This document shows positions 21,064 to 24,164 of a DNA stretch of 24,164 bases, one piece after another. This DNA comes from CAZUDI01 sp964618975 (GTDB lineage Bacteria; Desulfobacterota; Desulfomonilia; UBA1062): assembly GCA_964618975.1 (NCBI GenBank), contig CAZUDI010000059.1:1-24164 (forward strand), in the 5' to 3' direction. Position 1 is the stretch's first letter; every line of letters starts with the position of its first letter. The position numbers and the translations under genes are program-made. Under the pieces are notes generated by a model that worked only from the letters and a program-made list of their open reading frames with translations, was not told the origin of the DNA and did no database searches.

Positions 21064-23134
21064 TTGCCGCCTTGGCCTCGGCCACGATCTTTTCCTGGAT
21101 GGTATGCGGAACCTGTTCCATATGCGAGAAGCCCAGGGAGAAGGTTCCCCGTCCCGAGGTGATGGAGATCAGATCCGAGGCATAGGAAAGGACCTCGGCC
21201 AGAGGCACCTGGGCCTTGAGCTCCTGATACTTGCCGCGGGAGTTCATGCCCTCTATCTTGCCCCGGCGGCTGTTGATATCTCCCATCACGTCCCCCATGC
21301 AGTCCTCGGGCGTGATCACCGTTATATTCATGATGGGCTCGAGCAGAATGGGTCTGCAGTCTTCCATGGCCTTCTTGAAGGCCAACGACCCCGCAATCTT
21401 GAAGGCCATCTCCGAGGAATCCACCTCGTGGAAGGAGCCGTCATAAAGGGTCACCTTAAAATCGATCAACGGACTGCCGACAAGCGGCCCATTCTGCATG
21501 GACTCGACGATCCCCTTTTCCACCGCCGGGATATACTGCCTGGGGATCACACCGCCGACGATACTGTTCTGGAATTCAAAGCCCGCGCCCCGCTCCAGCG
21601 GTTCCACCTCAATCCACACATCCCCGAACTGGCCGTGTCCACCGGTCTGTTTCTTGTGCCGTCCCTGCACCTTGGTGGAGGCCGTGATAGTCTCCAGGTA
21701 GGGGACCTTGGGGGTTTTCAGCTCCACCTCGACCCCGAAGCGCCGTTTCAGGCGGTCGATCGTGATCTCGATATGCAACTGCCCCAGCCCCGAGAGGATG
21801 AATTCGCCGGTCTGTTCATCCCGGTGTACGTTAAGCACCGGATCCTCATCCATGAGCTTCTGCAGGGCGGGCAGGATCTTCTCCACATCGGCCTTGGTCT
21901 TGGGATTCATGGCCATATTCATGATCGGCTCGGGGAAGGTGGGCTTGGGGAGCCGCAGGTCCACGGTCTCGCTCGTGAGGGTGTCGCCGGTCTTGGTCTC
22001 CTTCAACTTGGCAACCGCGAAGATGTCGCCCGGGCCCACCTGCTCGAGAGCGTTCTGTGACTTCCCTTCGAGCATCAGGAGGGACCCAACCCTCTCCTTG
22101 ACCCCGCGCGTGGAGTTGTAGATCATGCTGTCCGGCTGCAGGCAGCCTGACAGGCAACGAATAATACTAAGGTTTCCCGTGTAGGGATCGCTCATGGTCT
22201 TGAAGACATATCCGATGAACCCCTCGTCCTCGGTGGGGTGGATCTCGCGCACGGAACCCTTGTCGTTGGCCAACTGAGGCAGACTCCGTCCGTCAGGACT
22301 CAGACATGAGGTGACAACGAAGTCCATCAGCGGCTGCACGCCCATATTCAGCATGGCCGATCCGGCAAAGACCGGGAGAAAATCACCGCTCTTGAGCCCG
22401 GCGGAAAGCGCGGAGGCCAGCTCTTCTCGGGTGAGATCGGAACCCTCCAGGTACTTCTCCATCAAGGCATCGTCCACCTCGGCCAGATCCTCGATGACCT
22501 GACTGTAATAGTCCTCGAGGCGCTCCTCCATCTCGGCAGGAACCTCGGCCTCCTTGAACGATCCGGAGCCGTCCTTTTCGAAAAGATAGGCCTTGCGCGC
22601 CAGGACGTCCACCACCCCCTGGAAGGTCTCCTGGGCACCAATGGGAATGGTCAGCGGAAGGGGTTTGATCTCCAGGACCTCCGCGATATCCTTGAGGACC
22701 TGATCGAAATCCGCGCGCTCCCTGTCCATCTTGTTGATGAAGCAAACCCGCGCCAGACCCTCTTCCTTGGTCATGTTCCAGATATTTTCCGTATGCGGTT
22801 TGATGGGATCCACGGCGTCGAGCACAAAGATGGCATTGTCGGCCGATTTCAGACACAGGATCACCTCGGACATGAAGTTGGCATCTCCAGGGGAATCGAC
22901 CAGGATCACCCCTTTGTTTTTCCATTTATAGTGATGCAGGGCGCTGAAGATGGAAGACTGCCGCTTCTGCTCTTCCGGTTCGAAATCCAGCACGGAATTC
23001 CCTTCCAACACCTTCCCCAGCCGGGTAGTGGTCTTGGCGTTGAAAAGCATCGCCTCGCCCAGCGAGGTCTTGCCCGCACCGGACTGGGAAACAAGGATTA
23101 TATCCCGCACGTTCTCGGTACTGTACCTCCGCAT
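21050..23134 (-). CDS. fusA: EF-G-like translational GTPase with altered G motifs
   Basis: The 694-residue protein has the full EF-G length and domain order. The G-domain deviates from housekeeping EF-G. The P-loop is SQSGAGKT (16-23, Ser in place of the first Gly). Switch I reads 'E-E-Q-K-R-Q-S-S-I' where EF-G has 'R-G-I-T-I'. The G3 motif is DSPGDANF (80-87) instead of DTPGHVDF, which replaces the catalytic His with Asp84. NKMD (134-137) is intact, and domains II-V include 'G-F-I-G-Y-V-F-K', 'G-G-H-G-Q-F-G-D-V' and 'M-G-D-V-M-G-D-I-N-S-R-R-G'. This places it with EF-G2-like paralogues rather than the ribosomal-operon fusA, so the symbol is provisional. The ATG has GGGAGG 5 bases upstream. 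It heads a coupled unit with a helical-repeat protein and mogA. Confidence 0.9.
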   Translation of the reverse strand: MRRYSTENVRDIILVSQSGAGKTSLGEAMLFNAKTTTRLGKVLEGNSVLDFEPEEQKRQSSIFSALHHYKWKNKGVILVDSPGDANFMSEVILCLKSADNAIFVLDAVDPIKPHTENIWNMTKEEGLARVCFINKMDRERADFDQVLKDIAEVLEIKPLPLTIPIGAQETFQGVVDVLARKAYLFEKDGSGSFKEAEVPAEMEERLEDYYSQVIEDLAEVDDALMEKYLEGSDLTREELASALSAGLKSGDFLPVFAGSAMLNMGVQPLMDFVVTSCLSPDGRSLPQLANDKGSVREIHPTEDEGFIGYVFKTMSDPYTGNLSIIRCLSGCLQPDSMIYNSTRGVKERVGSLLMLEGKSQNALEQVGPGDIFAVAKLKETKTGDTLTSETVDLRLPKPTFPEPIMNMAMNPKTKADVEKILPALQKLMDEDPVLNVHRDEQTGEFILSGLGQLHIEITIDRLKRRFGVEVELKTPKVPYLETITASTKVQGRHKKQTGGHGQFGDVWIEVEPLERGAGFEFQNSIVGGVIPRQYIPAVEKGIVESMQNGPLVGSPLIDFKVTLYDGSFHEVDSSEMAFKIAGSLAFKKAMEDCRPILLEPIMNITVITPEDCMGDVMGDINSRRGKIEGMNSRGKYQELKAQVPLAEVLSYASDLISITSGRGTFSLGFSHMEQVPHTIQEKIVAEAKAANEGK

Positions 23135-23169
23135 GTATCCTCCCTTTCCACTGCGCTATTGATGTTTGG

Positions 23170-23199
23170 GTATTAGCCGAAAACATGCACTTAAGTCAA
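23170..23199 (-). promoter_or_regulatory. Candidate sigma-70 promoter of the EF-G-like operon
   Basis: On the minus strand TTGACT (23199-23194, five of six) is followed after 18 bases by TAATAC (23175-23170, only three of six). The predicted start near 23163 gives a leader of about 28 bases containing the ribosome binding site. The good -35 box and location between divergent genes support it; the -10 box is poor. Confidence 0.5.
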
Positions 23200-23212
23200 G
23201 GAATCAATAGGC

Positions 23213-23234
23213 TGCCAGCGGGGATCACGTCCGG
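23213..23234. repeat. Short interspersed element copy C
   Basis: TGCCAGCG-GGGATCA-CG-TCCGG, nearly the same as the copy at 20091-20115 apart from a 3-base deletion and two substitutions. It lies between the divergent promoters of the EF-G-like gene and holB. Confidence 0.35.
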
Positions 23235-23237
23235 AGA

Positions 23238-23266
23238 TTGCACCTGTGCCCACCCTGGTATATGAT
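23238..23266 (+). promoter_or_regulatory. Candidate sigma-70 promoter of holB
   Basis: TTGCAC (23238-23243, three of six) and TATGAT (23261-23266, five of six) are separated by 17 bases. The start would be near 23273, two bases before the holB ATG, so this mRNA would also be essentially leaderless. No Shine-Dalgarno-like sequence lies in front of the ATG, which agrees. Confidence 0.5.
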
Positions 23267-23274
23267 GCCTACCC

Positions 23275-24164
23275 ATGTGGAAGGACGTACTGGGTCATGA
23301 CCGTCAGAAAGGACACCTGCGGGAGGCCGTCATCTCCGGCAAACTGCCGCATACGCTGCTCTTCTGCGGGCCGGCGGGTGTGGGCAAGACCCTGGTAGCC
23401 GTCGAGCTCTTCAAGGCCCTCGCGTGCCTCACGCATCCCGGGGAGGCCTGCGATACCTGCCGCAGCTGCCTCAAGATCATAAGCGGGACACATCCCGACC
23501 TTAAAGTGCTCGACCCTCCGCCCAGCGGCAAACAGGTGGATCTCGTGCGCGCCTTTCTGGCCGAGAGTACGCTCAGACCGTTTGAGGCCCGGCGCAAGAT
23601 GATCATCATCGAACCGGCCGAACGCCTCAACCCCTCCAGCGCCAACGCCCTACTCAAAGCCCTCGAGGAACCACCGGATTCCACCGTGTTCGTCCTGGTA
23701 TCACACCGACCCTCCCTCCTGCTCCCCACCATCGTCTCCCGCTGCCAGGCCCTCCGTTTCACCCCGCTCGAAGGCGAGGCCCTTACCAGGCCCATCGATC
23801 CCTTCCTGCTCAGGCTCACCTCGGGAACCATCGGTGGCCTCGGCGAAGTGGACGCCTCCGAGGTCCTAGGCATGCGTGCCGCCGTGATGCGCCTTCTAAG
23901 GGGAGCCGATCCGCATGCGGTCCTGCCCGACCTCCTCCCCCTAACGGACGAGGATCGGGAATCCCTGCCGCTGCGCCTGGCGGTCGTCGAGGCCGTCCTC
24001 AGGGATATGCTGGTGCTGGAACAAGGCGGTAATAACCTCATCCATGCGGACCTGGGGGACATTCCTCTCGCACCGCACGGCACTGCCTCGCTGGAGAGGA
24101 CCCTGCAATCCGTGCAGGACATCAAACGCGGCCTGAACGACAACATTAACGCCAAGGCGGCGCT
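23275..24164 (+). CDS. holB: DNA polymerase III delta-prime subunit (partial, runs off the window)
   Basis: An open frame from the ATG at 23275 continues to the end of the window (about 296 residues), so the C-terminus is missing. It belongs to the clamp-loader AAA+ family. It has P-loop GPAGVGKT (32-39), a four-cysteine zinc module (Cys51, Cys59, Cys62, Cys65), 'N-A-L-L-K-A-L-E-E-P-P' (124-134) and the arginine-finger motif 'T-I-V-S-R-C' (152-157). The Walker B-like region reads 'I-I-E-P-A-E'. The size and single zinc module fit delta-prime rather than gamma/tau (DnaX), which would be longer. Delta-prime is part of the clamp loader that places the sliding clamp on DNA. It is transcribed away from the EF-G-like operon, and no ribosome binding site precedes it. 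Confidence 0.88.
   Translation, partial: MWKDVLGHDRQKGHLREAVISGKLPHTLLFCGPAGVGKTLVAVELFKALACLTHPGEACDTCRSCLKIISGTHPDLKVLDPPPSGKQVDLVRAFLAESTLRPFEARRKMIIIEPAERLNPSSANALLKALEEPPDSTVFVLVSHRPSLLLPTIVSRCQALRFTPLEGEALTRPIDPFLLRLTSGTIGGLGEVDASEVLGMRAAVMRLLRGADPHAVLPDLLPLTDEDRESLPLRLAVVEAVLRDMLVLEQGGNNLIHADLGDIPLAPHGTASLERTLQSVQDIKRGLNDNINAKAA

Noticed and set aside
1..24164. Mobile elements, prophage genes, CRISPR arrays, toxin-antitoxin pairs
   Set aside because: No transposase, integrase, phage structural gene, direct-repeat array or toxin-like small gene pair was seen; gene content and base composition look uniform and chromosomal.

Overview
The window reads as a chromosomal segment of a motile Gram-negative bacterium with GC-rich DNA (roughly 60% by eye). 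An IHF-beta-type protein, two sigma-54 enhancer-binding regulators, a polar-type flagellar basal-body operon ending in a MotE-family gene, and a site-2 protease/trpS/scpA/scpB block are what I would expect from Desulfobacterota (the old Deltaproteobacteria, Desulfuromonadales-like) or a neighbouring phylum. No 16S rRNA or other decisive marker is present, so this placement is inference.

Layout. Positions 1-116 hold the tail of a plus-strand HD-GYP-type gene, followed by a 586-base gene-free stretch with several hairpins. From 703 to 7320, on the minus strand, lies a tightly packed flagellar operon in transcription order flgB-flgC-fliE-fliF-fliG-fliH-fliI-fliJ-motE-like; almost every junction overlaps. 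A strong sigma-54 (-24/-12) promoter sits just upstream of flgB at 7344-7359. Further upstream on the same strand are a FlbD/FlrC-like sigma-54 activator (7402-8715), a large exported AMIN-like/TPR protein (8719-11331) and an NtrC-family response regulator (11468-12871) with its own near-consensus sigma-70 promoter. Together these look like a regulatory cascade encoded in cis: sigma-70, then regulator 1, then the TPR protein plus regulator 2, then the basal-body operon.

From 12965 to 15351, also on the minus strand, are an IHF-beta/HU gene with a sigma-70 promoter and palindromic operator candidate, an RluB/RsuA-type pseudouridine synthase, an unrecognised double-zinc-ribbon protein and sfsA. 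Divergent from sfsA, a plus-strand block (15455-18478) encodes a site-2 protease, tryptophanyl-tRNA synthetase and the condensin accessory proteins ScpA and ScpB. Convergent with it is a minus-strand PilZ-methyltransferase fusion (18525-19979). Upstream of that, another translationally coupled minus-strand unit (23134-20141) encodes an EF-G paralogue with altered GTPase motifs, a small helical-repeat protein and MogA. The window ends inside holB (DNA polymerase III delta-prime), divergent from the EF-G gene.

The most interesting points are the PilZ-methyltransferase, which may link cyclic-di-GMP to a methyl-ester signal, the divergent EF-G operon, the cis-encoded flagellar cascade with its large TPR protein, and two plus-strand genes whose promoters predict nearly leaderless mRNAs. 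I saw no insertion sequences, prophage genes, CRISPR arrays, tRNAs or rRNAs.
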